Source: Pseudodesulfovibrio cashew
GTDB lineage: Bacteria > Desulfobacterota > Desulfovibrionia > Desulfovibrionales > Desulfovibrionaceae
Reading direction: 5' to 3'
Assembly: GCF_009762795.1 (NCBI RefSeq)
Contig: NZ_CP046400.1
Span: 3,741,501-3,805,500, forward strand
Length of the DNA stretch: 64,000 nucleotides
The notes under the pieces are model-generated. The model did no database searches. It saw only the letters and a program-made list of their open reading frames with translations, and was not told where the DNA came from. A program made the translations under genes and the position numbers. Shown piece after piece: positions 28,759-37,584 of the stretch; the stretch's first letter is position 1; the number at the start of each line of letters is the position of its first letter.

Positions 28759-29067
28759 ATGGAACGGAGGATGCGCCCGAGAATAAGCCCGGTGGAAAGG
28801 GTCTTGGCAATCCTGGAAGGACAAAGCGCCCCTGAAGAGGTGGTCGACTTTTCCGCCTCGGGGATCAGGGTGACCAACGGAAACCGCCTGCCGCCGGGGA
28901 GACGGCTATGGGTGGACCTGATCATCAACGAGGAATTATGCGCCTGCGGTATTCCCGGCACGGTCCGCTGGGCGCGCGGCACCACAGCGGGCATCGACCT
29001 GAAGCACGCAGACGAACTCCAGATGCAATGCTGCCGGAACATGGAAACTCGCCTCATGTGCAGATGA
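28759..29067 (+). CDS. PilZ-domain protein (c-di-GMP receptor candidate)
   Basis: 102 residues. The arginines near the N-terminus (MERRMRPR) supply an RxxxR-like motif, and DFSASGIR near residue 29 matches the (D/N)xSxxG motif, the two c-di-GMP contact motifs of PilZ domains. The beta-barrel pattern continues to AGIDLKHAD. It is a single-domain protein behind a good ribosome site (AAGGAG). The GGDEF gene 1.1 kb upstream is a possible source of ligand. What it acts on is not evident. The spacing between the two motifs is short for the family, so binding should be tested rather than assumed. Confidence 0.72.
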   Translation: MERRMRPRISPVERVLAILEGQSAPEEVVDFSASGIRVTNGNRLPPGRRLWVDLIINEELCACGIPGTVRWARGTTAGIDLKHADELQMQCCRNMETRLMCR

Positions 29068-29157
29068 CGATTCATTCCGGGGAGAGCGGGCGGTAGCCCC
29101 CTGTAGCCTAATCCGATCCGAATCCGCCCGCCTCAGCCCAGCCCTGGCGACCAAATG

Positions 29158-29196
29158 AAACGGGCCGTAGAACAGCAATGTCCACGGCCCGATTGT
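29158..29196 (-). terminator. Probable terminator after the GlcG-like gene
   Basis: On the minus strand a CGGGCCGT stem pairs with ACGGCCCG across a long loop and is followed by TTTCATTT, 21 bases after the stop. It is weaker than the other terminators here. Confidence 0.6.
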
Positions 29197-29216
29197 TTTG
29201 CAATTCGGAAAAGACG

Positions 29217-29714
29217 CTACTTGATGGCAGCGGCTCCGGCCATGGCAACGCTCTCGTCCTCGTCCACGCTGCCGCCGCTCACGCCGATGGCGCCGATGAT
29301 GACGTTGTTGGCATCAACCAGAAGAACGCCGCCGGCAAAAAGGATCAGGCCGTCGTTGCTGGCTTCGATGCCGTAGAGGGGCTGGCCGACCTGGGAAACG
29401 GAACCAAGGGTGCGGGTCGACATGTTGAAGTAGCGGGCGGTCACGGCCTTCTTGATGGAAATATCAATGCTTCCGATAAAGGCGTCTTCCTGGCGGTAGA
29501 AGGCCTTGAGGTTGCCGCCGGCATCGACGATGGCGATATTCATGGGCACCTTGATGGCCTCGGCCTTCTTGAGCGCGGCAGCCAGGATCTTCTGCGCCTG
29601 CGCAAGCGTGATGTCGCCGGACAAGGTCTTGACGGGATCGGCGGCCAGGGCGGGCGCACAGCACAGGAGCATCAAGGAAAGGGCCAGAGTGGTGGTCAGC
29701 ATCAGTTTTTTCAT
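29217..29714 (-). CDS. Exported GlcG/HbpS family (DUF336) protein
   Basis: 165 residues with a signal peptide (MKKLMLTTTLALSLMLLCC..., cleavage near APALA). The mature part is a GlcG/HbpS domain: ITLAQAQKILAAALKKAEAI, MNIAIVDAGGNLKAFYR, and the glycine-rich end IGAIGVSGGSVDEDESVA. HbpS of Streptomyces binds haem and other members sit in glycolate or propanediol loci, but the role of most members is unknown. This exported form may bind a small ligand in the periplasm. A two-cysteine run in the signal peptide is not a good lipobox. It stands alone between two intergenic regions. Confidence 0.85.
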   Translation of the reverse strand: MKKLMLTTTLALSLMLLCCAPALAADPVKTLSGDITLAQAQKILAAALKKAEAIKVPMNIAIVDAGGNLKAFYRQEDAFIGSIDISIKKAVTARYFNMSTRTLGSVSQVGQPLYGIEASNDGLILFAGGVLLVDANNVIIGAIGVSGGSVDEDESVAMAGAAAIK

Positions 29715-30025
29715 AAATCAGTCCTTCGTTGGTTGCGGTCCAAACAATCCCGCTAGGGGAGCCTGTAACAAGTGAGCGGGTCTACGCATTGGCCAACCAG
29801 AAGGAGTACTCCGGGGAGCCGAAAATGGCAGAAAAGGCAGGGAATCCTGCTCCGCGGGGAGCGAAGCTACTCTCGGACAAGAGCAAATGCAACATAAAAG
29901 CCTAGATTTCAAAGAAATAATACAATTCTGTAACTACAAAAAAGTAAGTTAACCTCCCAACGGCCGGAAAGAGAGTCCCGGTCAGCTACTCCTATCTCCT
30001 CTCAACGTGGCGGCAAGAATAAAAA
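29715..30025. other. Intergenic region, nothing recognised
   Basis: About 310 bases between the GlcG-like gene start and the next terminator. A short GC hairpin near 29852-29866 (GCTCC/GGAGC) is the only structure seen. No reading frame is convincing. Confidence 0.5.
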
Positions 30026-30053
30026 AAGGGGCGGGATCATGGATCCCGCCCCT
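30026..30053 (-). terminator. Terminator after the second chemoreceptor
   Basis: A 13-base-pair stem (AAGGGGCGGGATC / GATCCCGCCCCTT) is followed on the minus strand by a seven-base T run. Confidence 0.93.
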
Positions 30054-30074
30054 TGGTGTGTTCAGGTGCAGATG

Positions 30075-32219
30075 TTAGAAGCGTTCGAACTCGCCCGGAT
30101 CGTCATCCATGCCTTCCATGGACAACCCCTTGGGGGCAGCCTTGGGCTTGCCCTGAGGAATGGCGGCCACGGGCTGCCTCTTCACGACCTTCGGGGAGGA
30201 ATGGTAGGAACGCCCGTCGTCCACATGGAAGAAGGCCATGACCTGCTGCAGGTGCTGTCCCTGCGCTGCAAGTTCTTCGGTGGTGGAGGCCATCTCCTCG
30301 GAGGCGGAAGCGTTCTGCTGAATGACCGTGTCGAGCTGTGCGATGGCCTGGTTGATCTGGTTGGCGCCGGAGTTCTGCTCGTTGCTGGCGGCCGTGATCT
30401 CCTGGACCAGGGACGCGGTCTTTTCGATGTCAGGCACCAACAGCTTGAGCATCTCGCCCGCCTTCTCGGCGACTTCCACGCTGCTGCTGGACAGTTCGCT
30501 GATCTCGGCTGCGGCTTCGCCACTGCGCTCGGCCAGCTTGCGGACCTCGGCGGCCACGACGGCAAATCCCTTGCCGTGCTCGCCTGCCCGGGCAGCCTCA
30601 ATGGCCGCGTTCAGGGCCAGCAGGTTGGTCTGCCTGGCGATTTCCTCGACGATGGAGATCTTCTCAGCGATGCTGCGCATGGACCCCACGGTCTTTTCCA
30701 CGGCTTCACCGCTGACCTTGGCGTCTTCTGCGGCCTTGTTGGCCAACGCGTCCGTCTCCTGCGCATTCTGGGCATTCTGCGAGATGTTCGCGGCCATCTC
30801 CTCCATGGACGAGGTAACTTCCTCAATGGATGCAGCCTGTTCGGTGGCACCCTGGGAAACCGCCTGGGAAGAGGAGGACAACTCCACGCTGCCCGAGGCC
30901 ACATTTTCGGAAGCGGACTTGACTTCGACGACGACGCCCTTGAGCTTCTCGGCCATCTCCTTCAACGTATTGGAGAGGATGCCGATTTCGTCCTTTTGAT
31001 GCACGTCGATCTCGTTGTTCACGAAATCGCCGCCGGCGATCTTTTCAGTGAAGGCCACGGCCACGCGAATCGGGGCCACGATGCTGTTGGCCAGGAACCA
31101 GAGCACGATACAGGCGATGACAGCGATAACCGCGCCTGCGGAGATGCCGATGATGCTGTTACGCTGGGAATTATCAGCCATGACCTCTGTCAGGTGGTTG
31201 GCATCCGCAAAGACCACGGCACGCTGAACCTCGATCTGGAGAGCCCAGGGAGTACCGGTCCGTCCCAAGCGAAGCGGGGCGCCCACCTCAACATGCTCAT
31301 CCTCGGGGGACATGTTGGCATAGGCCTTGCCGCCTTGAATGTTGTTTACCACGGACTGCCAATCTCCCTGGAATACGTCCTTGAGGGGCTTGCCCACGGC
31401 GCTGGGGTTGGCGCTGTCCGCGACCACGATACCCAGATAACTGATGACCCGGACAACGGCCTCGCCGCTATACAGGGACTTGGCGATGTCCTCGCTCAGC
31501 TTCTGCACGAAGGTCAGGCGAAGGTCGGTACCGCCGATACCCAGGAACTTGCCGTTTTCCTCGATGGGAACGGACATGGTCGTGAGCATTTCCTGCTTGC
31601 CCTGGACGATGTAGGGGAACGGATCGAGAATATTTTCCTTTCTGCGCTGGCGGGGGAACAGATACCAGCCACCCTTGGTCACGCCGTTGGGATGCAGCGA
31701 AGCGTCCTCGTAGCCGACCAGCGGCTGACGGGCGATCCGTCCGCTCTCATCGCGGTTCCAGTAGGGAACGAAGCGGCCGGAATCGTCATGACCGGTGGCC
31801 TTGTCCCCGGCGTACTGGGCGTCCTTGCCGTCGAGGGCATCGGGCTCCCATGCACTGTATGTACCGAGAAATTCGGGGTTGTCTTTCAGGACCGTCAGCA
31901 GGATGTCGTTAAACATCTCGCGCAGATTGAAGGATGATGCCTCGGGCCGTTCACGGATGGCCTTGAAGGCATCGGCAATGGTACGGGCAGTAACCAGATT
32001 GATGTTGATCTTGTCCGCCAAGGAATTTGCTTCGCGCTCTGCGGTTGCAAGCAACCCCTGTCTGGTCTGGTTTTCGATAAGCGCGTTGACTTTTTCCGTG
32101 ACAAACTGCTCGGATTGCGACTGGGAGAACATCTGCACCGCAACCAGGACAATGACGGTTGCGAGAAGACATGTCCCCGACATGAAGACAATCTTGGTCT
32201 TGATCGACTTGAATTGCAT
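30075..32219 (-). CDS. Methyl-accepting chemotaxis protein with dCache sensor and CheR-tether tail
   Basis: About 714 residues. Membrane segments are near 8-30 and 350-372, with a double-Cache (dCache_1) sensor between (motifs [20 protein letters not shown] and [20 protein letters not shown]). HAMP and a classic MCP signalling domain follow ([19 protein letters not shown]). The C-terminus is a flexible proline/lysine linker ending in EFERF, which fits the x-aromatic-x-x-aromatic pentapeptide that recruits CheR or CheB. Many dCache_1 receptors bind amino acids or organic acids; the ligand here is unknown. The ATG at 32219 has AGGTG upstream; an earlier in-frame start at 32273 would add a non-typical leader. 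Confidence 0.93.
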   Translation of the reverse strand: MQFKSIKTKIVFMSGTCLLATVIVLVAVQMFSQSQSEQFVTEKVNALIENQTRQGLLATAEREANSLADKININLVTARTIADAFKAIRERPEASSFNLREMFNDILLTVLKDNPEFLGTYSAWEPDALDGKDAQYAGDKATGHDDSGRFVPYWNRDESGRIARQPLVGYEDASLHPNGVTKGGWYLFPRQRRKENILDPFPYIVQGKQEMLTTMSVPIEENGKFLGIGGTDLRLTFVQKLSEDIAKSLYSGEAVVRVISYLGIVVADSANPSAVGKPLKDVFQGDWQSVVNNIQGGKAYANMSPEDEHVEVGAPLRLGRTGTPWALQIEVQRAVVFADANHLTEVMADNSQRNSIIGISAGAVIAVIACIVLWFLANSIVAPIRVAVAFTEKIAGGDFVNNEIDVHQKDEIGILSNTLKEMAEKLKGVVVEVKSASENVASGSVELSSSSQAVSQGATEQAASIEEVTSSMEEMAANISQNAQNAQETDALANKAAEDAKVSGEAVEKTVGSMRSIAEKISIVEEIARQTNLLALNAAIEAARAGEHGKGFAVVAAEVRKLAERSGEAAAEISELSSSSVEVAEKAGEMLKLLVPDIEKTASLVQEITAASNEQNSGANQINQAIAQLDTVIQQNASASEEMASTTEELAAQGQHLQQVMAFFHVDDGRSYHSSPKVVKRQPVAAIPQGKPKAAPKGLSMEGMDDDPGEFERF

Positions 32220-32634
32220 ACTTACACCTGCTGTTAAGGAACACGACACGATCGGCTGATGCGCCGTACCCACCCGACGCCGCCTCTCTTGACTATTGAT
32301 TTACAGAATCCAACTTGCTTGCTCTATTATAATTTTCATAAACGTAACATGCTATTCCACGATACCGTCTTGAAAACAACAGCGCCGGCAAGAAGTTGGA
32401 TTCCCCTCCGGTAAATCTCCAATCGGCTGAATACACAGCCGTTCCCCTCCTCCCTCTCGCCGGGGCACGAGACCTCTGCCTCTAGGACACCCTCTCCGAC
32501 AACGCGGTGCCGAACCCCGATCAAGACCAGCACAATAGGCAAAGCTCTCGGTTTTGAATAGACATTTTCAACACTATCCAATAGATGCCTTTAATACGTT
32601 TAAACATATGCACCCCATTGCCACGGAGGGAATC

Positions 32635-33912
32635 ATGACGGACTCGGCACACCGCGAGATGTGGGAAAAGCTCAACCTGGACCTGGAAGCTCACGATGGG
32701 CTCCTGGCAGTCCTGGGCCAATTTTACGGAGACATCTACCTGTCCCAGGACAATCGGCTGAAGGGAGCGGAGTATCTCGACTTCGTCCTGTCCGAGGTGC
32801 ACGGCCTCCGGATCAAGGAAATACAGGATGCCAGGGACGCGGGACGCAAGGTCATCGGCTCCTTCTGCGTCTTCGTGCCTGAAGAGATCACCCTTGCCGC
32901 CGACGCTGTCCATGTAGGCCTGTGTGCCGGGGCCGAGGCCGGGACCGATCTGGCGGAACAGATGGTGCCGCGCAACACCTGCGCCCTGATCAAATCTTTC
33001 ATCGGCTTCAAGCTTGCCAGGCTCTGTCCCTTCATCGAGTCCAGCGACATGATCGTGGGCGAGACAACCTGCGACGGCAAGAAGAAGGCCTACGAAGCCT
33101 TCAACGAGATCGCACCTACCTATGTAATGGAAGTGCCCCAGACCAAGACTCAGGCCGCACGGGAACTCTGGAAATCCGAAGTGCTCCGCTATCTCGCCGA
33201 AGTGGAAAAGCTCACCGGCAAGACCATCACGGCCGAGAAACTGAAAGAGGGCATCCGCATCGCCAACGGCAAGCGCCGAGCCCTGCAACGGCTCACCGCC
33301 CTCCGCGCCGCAGACCCCGCGCCTATTTCGGGCAGGGACGCCCTGCTCATCAACCAGATCAGCTTCTATGACGATCCGGTGCGCTTCACCGCCAAGATCA
33401 ACGAGCTGTGCGACGAACTGGAGAGCCGCATCGCGGACGGTAAGGGCGTGGCCCCTGCCGGCACTCCCCGCCTGATGCTCTCCGGCTGTCCTATGGCCGT
33501 GCCCAACTGGAAGCTGCCCTACGTGGTCGAAGGTGCCGGCGCGGTCATCGTGGGCGAGGAGTCCTGCATCGGCACCCGCAACAGCCGCGACCTGGTGGAT
33601 GAATCCGGGGAGACCCTGGAGGAGATGATCGACGCCATCACGGACCGCTACATGAAGATCGACTGCGCCTGCTTCACGCCCAACGACGAGCGGTTGGACA
33701 ACGTCACCGCCCTGGCCAAGGACGTGAAGGCGGACGGCGTCATCCACTACAGCCTGCTCTTCTGCCAGCCCTACTCCCACGAGGCTCTCAAGGTGGACAA
33801 GGCCCTCCAGGCCGAGGGCGTGCCCATGCTCTCCATCGAGACGGACTATTCCATGGAGGACGTGGAGCAGCTCAAGACCCGCGTTGAGGCATTCGTGGAG
33901 ACCCTTGCATGA
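32635..33912 (+). CDS. Double-cubane-cluster-type anaerobic reductase (2-hydroxyacyl-CoA dehydratase D-like)
   Basis: 425 residues related to the D subunit of 2-hydroxyacyl-CoA dehydratases (HgdB/FldC family), in the branch that also contains the double-cubane-cluster protein of Carboxydothermus. Cysteines at 78, 97, 116, 131, 146, 285, 311, 344, 346 and 377 provide more than enough ligands for the [8Fe-9S] double cubane; the SGCPMAVPNWKLP and GEESCIGTRNSRDLVD segments are typical. It is a single-subunit form: no second dehydratase subunit is adjacent, so the substrate may not be a CoA ester. Its activase overlaps the stop by four bases. Start chosen at 32635, preceded by GGAGGG; an earlier in-frame ATG lacks a ribosome site. 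Confidence 0.88.
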   Translation: MTDSAHREMWEKLNLDLEAHDGLLAVLGQFYGDIYLSQDNRLKGAEYLDFVLSEVHGLRIKEIQDARDAGRKVIGSFCVFVPEEITLAADAVHVGLCAGAEAGTDLAEQMVPRNTCALIKSFIGFKLARLCPFIESSDMIVGETTCDGKKKAYEAFNEIAPTYVMEVPQTKTQAARELWKSEVLRYLAEVEKLTGKTITAEKLKEGIRIANGKRRALQRLTALRAADPAPISGRDALLINQISFYDDPVRFTAKINELCDELESRIADGKGVAPAGTPRLMLSGCPMAVPNWKLPYVVEGAGAVIVGEESCIGTRNSRDLVDESGETLEEMIDAITDRYMKIDCACFTPNDERLDNVTALAKDVKADGVIHYSLLFCQPYSHEALKVDKALQAEGVPMLSIETDYSMEDVEQLKTRVEAFVETLA

Positions 33913-34670
33913 TCATAGGGCTCGACATCGGCTCCCGCTCCATAGAGATGATATGCATGGAGGACGGGGAAACCGTTCGGGCCGAGCGCGTGCCCACCAC
34001 GTTTGATCCGTTGGCGCAGTGCGCAAAATTACTGAACGGGTTGCGGCCGTCACGCCTGGTCGGGACGGGATACGGCCGCAACCTTGTTCAGCGTATGGAG
34101 CTCGGCTGCGAGCTCCACGCCATAACGGAGATCAAGGCACACGCCCTGGGCGCGGCCAGCCTTTTTCCCGAGACGGCCACCATCCTCGACATTGGCGGCC
34201 AGGATACCAAGGCCATCTCCCTGTCGAACGGCAAGGTGATGAAATTCGAAATGAACGACCGTTGCGCAGCCGGTACCGGCAAATTCCTGGAATACACGGC
34301 CGGGGTCTTTCAAATCCCCATTGAGGAATTCGGCGCGTACGCCCTCAAGGGGAGCAATCCGCCCGAGATCAGCTCCGTATGCACGGTTTTCGCCGAGACC
34401 GAAGCGACCTCGCTCATGGCGCGGGGCGAAAAGCCCGAGAGCATCGCCCTGGGGCTGCACAAGGCGATCATCAGACGCACGACCAACATGCTCGGCAGGG
34501 TCGGATTGCGACTTCCCCTGGTCTTCACCGGGGGTGTGGCGCACAATCCGTGCATCCGCCGTCTCCTGGCCGAAGCCACCGGAGCCGAAGAGGGCACAGG
34601 ACTGCTCATCCCGGAAGAGCCCGACATGGCCGGAGCCCTGGGAGCCGCGCTCCACGGCATGGCTTCCTGA
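33909..34670 (+). CDS. ATP-dependent activase of the double-cubane reductase (BadF/HgdC family)
   Basis: 253 residues of the ASKHA-fold activators ('archerases') that inject low-potential electrons at the cost of ATP. The phosphate loops LDIGSRSIEM (residue 5 onward) and DIGGQDTKA (near 94) are visible, and C119 (DRCAAGTG) and C158 (SSVCTVFAE) are the two cysteines that each monomer gives to the single [4Fe-4S] cluster at the dimer interface. The ATGA overlap with the preceding gene indicates translational coupling and makes it the dedicated reductase of that protein. Electron donor is not evident. Confidence 0.93.
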   Translation: MIIGLDIGSRSIEMICMEDGETVRAERVPTTFDPLAQCAKLLNGLRPSRLVGTGYGRNLVQRMELGCELHAITEIKAHALGAASLFPETATILDIGGQDTKAISLSNGKVMKFEMNDRCAAGTGKFLEYTAGVFQIPIEEFGAYALKGSNPPEISSVCTVFAETEATSLMARGEKPESIALGLHKAIIRRTTNMLGRVGLRLPLVFTGGVAHNPCIRRLLAEATGAEEGTGLLIPEEPDMAGALGAALHGMAS

Positions 34671-34830
34671 TCCTCCCGGAGCGCCACCCGCTACCTATCC
34701 CGCACTGGCTGGAACGGAAGACATCGGCAACACGCCGAAAGCACAGCCGTGCCGGAGCGCATCTCCCCCGATACCACAGCCAGCTACAATTCCATCCTGG
34801 AAGACGCAAAGGCAAGCAACCCAGCACGCC

Positions 34831-37311
34831 TTAATCGCCGGAGCCGCCATTTGCCTTGATGGCTCCCAGTTCCCTGCGGAGATCCCCCGCGTCAACGGGC
34901 TTGCTCAGATAACCATCCATGCCGGCGGCAAGGAACTTCTCCCTGTCCCCGGCCATGGCGTGGGCGGTCAGGGCGATGACGGGAATGAGACGGTTGTCAT
35001 CCCCGGCCTCCCCCTTTCGGATGGCGGCCGTGGAGTCGATGCCGTCCATGACCGGCATCTGGACGTCCATGAGCACCAGGTCGAACCGGTCGCCACGCAG
35101 GGCCTCGAGGACCGCCTCGCCATTTTCCACCGAATGGACCTTGGCGCCGGCCTTTTCCAGCAACCTGGACGTGGCCAACCTGTTGATCCGCTCGTCCTCG
35201 GCCAGGAGAATTCGCAGCCCTTCCAGGGCGTCCTCAGGCAGAATCTCCACCTGCGAGAACTCGTCCAGTGTTCCGCCCTCGGGAGGGACAAGGTCGAACA
35301 TAAGATAGAAATAGATGGCGGTGCCCCTACCCATGGTGCTGTCCACGGCAAGGCCGCCGCCCATGATGTCCACGAGACGGCGGGTAATTGCCAGCCCCAG
35401 TCCCGCACCCTGCTGGTCGCGGCGGTAACCCTCTTCCACCTGCATGAAGGGCTGGAACAGTGTTTCGACCTTTTCCTCCGGAATGCCGATCCCGGTATCC
35501 TGCACCAAAAACAGGACCTTGCATTTGTTCTCTTCCCTGACGGGCAGCAGGGACGCTTCCACAGTCACACTGCCCTTCTCGGTAAATTTCAATGCGTTTC
35601 CAACCAGGTTGCCCAGGACCTGCTGAACGCGAACCTCGTCGCCGTAGAGCATCTGAGGAATGGCCGGATCCACGTCGTAGACCATCTCCACCCCGGACTG
35701 GCTGATGACGGATCGGAACATGTCCCTGATCTGACGAAGGGTTCTGGAAAGCTGCATGGGACCGACGTGAAGGCGCAGGGTTCCGGCTTCAACGCGGGAG
35801 ATATCCAGAATGTCCGAGATAAGCCGGTTCAACCGCTTGGACGAGGCGATGGCGTTCCCTGCATAGTCCCGCTGTTCCGTATCCAGCTTGGTGGTAAAGA
35901 GCAGTTGGAGCATGCCGAGCACGCCGTTGAGCGGCGTTCGGATCTCGTGACTCATGTTGGCGAGGAACCGGGACTTGGCACGATTGGAGGCGATGGCCGT
36001 CTCCTTGGCGCTGGCCAGTTCAGCCTCTCCCAGCAACCGCTCCGTGATGTCGAGAACAACGGAGATGATCCGCTTCTTGCCGTGCAGCATGAAGGGTCCT
36101 GTATAGACCTCGACGTCGCGCAACCTGCCGTCAGCCAGCCTGTGCCTGGACTGAAAACTCCTGAGGTTGTCCGCAGAAACACCATTCAACCTCTTTCTGA
36201 CGGTCGAGTCGGTCACCTTATTGAGTTCGTAAACCGTGGTCGTCAGCAACGTTTTCCGGTCGTACCCATAAAAGCCCTCAGCGGCCTTGTTTACGTCCAG
36301 CAATGAGCCTGTCTCGGGATCGACCACAAGCATGACTACCTGATTGTCCTCGAAAAAGGCGCGGTATTGTTCCTCGCTCTGGCGCAATTGATGCGTTTGT
36401 TTGCTCAGGGCGCTGCGCAGGGACATGGTCCAGCACCAGGCAGCTGCCAGGAGGATGGCGCCCACGCCAACAAGCCCCATGAACCAGTAATAGACTTCCA
36501 CCGGGACAACAGGCGGGCTGCCGCCCACCCATCTTTCGAACAACTCCTGCCTTTTTTCTATCGGGATGCGATCAACGGCCTTGTCCAGGATGGAGAAGAG
36601 CATCTGGTCATGCTTGGAGGTGGCCACGGACAACCGGTTCACGTAACCGCTGTCGCCGGCGATCTTCAGGTTGGTCAGCCCCTGGGAGTGGATCAGGTAG
36701 GAGCCATACATCTGATTGATGATCATGGCGTCATACAACCCGGTGGACACGCCCCGCAGCCCTTCCAGATTATCAACCACGCCCGATGGAACTATGGCCG
36801 GGTAGTGTTGGGCAAGATAGTCGTTGACGGCGTATCCGGCCACCGTGCAGACCCGGTATCCATACAGGTCCTCCATGGTCCGGATTGACGAGGATTGCCG
36901 AGTGACGATTACGTAGGGAATCTTGATGAAAGAGTTGGTGAAGGAAAGGGATCTGGCCCTGTCGGCCGTGCTCGCGATGCCCACGATCAGGAAGTTCCTG
37001 CCAATTTGGGCATACTTCATTACTTCCTGCCAAGTGGGCAAGTCCCTATGGACAAACGTGACGCCGAGAACGGACTCCAGTTCACTGTGGTAGTCGACGA
37101 GCAACCCCACATATTCGCCCGATTCGTCGTGGAAGGCGTTGGGCGGCGCTTCGTATCCGAAAAGCACCTCAACGTCAGCCGCATGGTCAAGCAACCATTG
37201 ACGCTCTTCGAGGGAAAGGAAATCCTCATCCCCTTCACCCCCTTGCCCGTATGCTCCCACCGCAAAAAGGAACAGAACGGCCAAGGCCATAAATAGCAAA
37301 ATTCGTTTCAT
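34831..37311 (-). CDS. BvgS-like hybrid sensor kinase with periplasmic binding-protein domain
   Basis: About 826 residues. Order: signal sequence (MKRILLFMALAVLFLFAVGA), one SBP_bac_3 domain in the periplasm (about 30-265), a membrane segment (about 273-295), PAS (about 320-440), HisKA with H455 in SHEIRTPLNG, HATPase (GAGLGLAI), and a receiver with D749 in LMDVQMPVMDG. BvgS has two such binding domains plus an HPt; this protein has one and no HPt. It converges on the activase gene with 160 empty bases between. The ATG at 37311 directly precedes the signal sequence; an in-frame GTG at 37329 is possible. No cognate regulator is adjacent. Confidence 0.92.
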   Translation of the reverse strand: MKRILLFMALAVLFLFAVGAYGQGGEGDEDFLSLEERQWLLDHAADVEVLFGYEAPPNAFHDESGEYVGLLVDYHSELESVLGVTFVHRDLPTWQEVMKYAQIGRNFLIVGIASTADRARSLSFTNSFIKIPYVIVTRQSSSIRTMEDLYGYRVCTVAGYAVNDYLAQHYPAIVPSGVVDNLEGLRGVSTGLYDAMIINQMYGSYLIHSQGLTNLKIAGDSGYVNRLSVATSKHDQMLFSILDKAVDRIPIEKRQELFERWVGGSPPVVPVEVYYWFMGLVGVGAILLAAAWCWTMSLRSALSKQTHQLRQSEEQYRAFFEDNQVVMLVVDPETGSLLDVNKAAEGFYGYDRKTLLTTTVYELNKVTDSTVRKRLNGVSADNLRSFQSRHRLADGRLRDVEVYTGPFMLHGKKRIISVVLDITERLLGEAELASAKETAIASNRAKSRFLANMSHEIRTPLNGVLGMLQLLFTTKLDTEQRDYAGNAIASSKRLNRLISDILDISRVEAGTLRLHVGPMQLSRTLRQIRDMFRSVISQSGVEMVYDVDPAIPQMLYGDEVRVQQVLGNLVGNALKFTEKGSVTVEASLLPVREENKCKVLFLVQDTGIGIPEEKVETLFQPFMQVEEGYRRDQQGAGLGLAITRRLVDIMGGGLAVDSTMGRGTAIYFYLMFDLVPPEGGTLDEFSQVEILPEDALEGLRILLAEDERINRLATSRLLEKAGAKVHSVENGEAVLEALRGDRFDLVLMDVQMPVMDGIDSTAAIRKGEAGDDNRLIPVIALTAHAMAGDREKFLAAGMDGYLSKPVDAGDLRRELGAIKANGGSGD

Positions 37312-37584
37312 CGCGGCCGCCGGTATCACCGGTCAATCGTTGCATGTTGCGCCCAAAGGCGATCCGCCCAACATTTCACACTATTCCCGACAATAGACTG
37401 AATGGGAGACATTGCCAATCGTGTTATAAATTTTTCCGCTCTTTTCATTCCCACCCCGAACCCCTCGATTTTCCGGTTTATCCCGGATTCCGACGGTGCT
37501 ATGAAAATTCCGGCCCGATCCGTGCCGGGGAATACGTTCCCGAAACGCTCGAATCCAGGCGAAACGCCTACGGAGTAAAAATCA

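Noticed and set aside
28620-28835. 71-codon plus-strand frame before the PilZ gene
   Set aside because: It overlaps the PilZ start in another frame, has low-complexity Gly/Lys/Arg composition, and lacks a ribosome site; the PilZ frame has both motif and AAGGAG.
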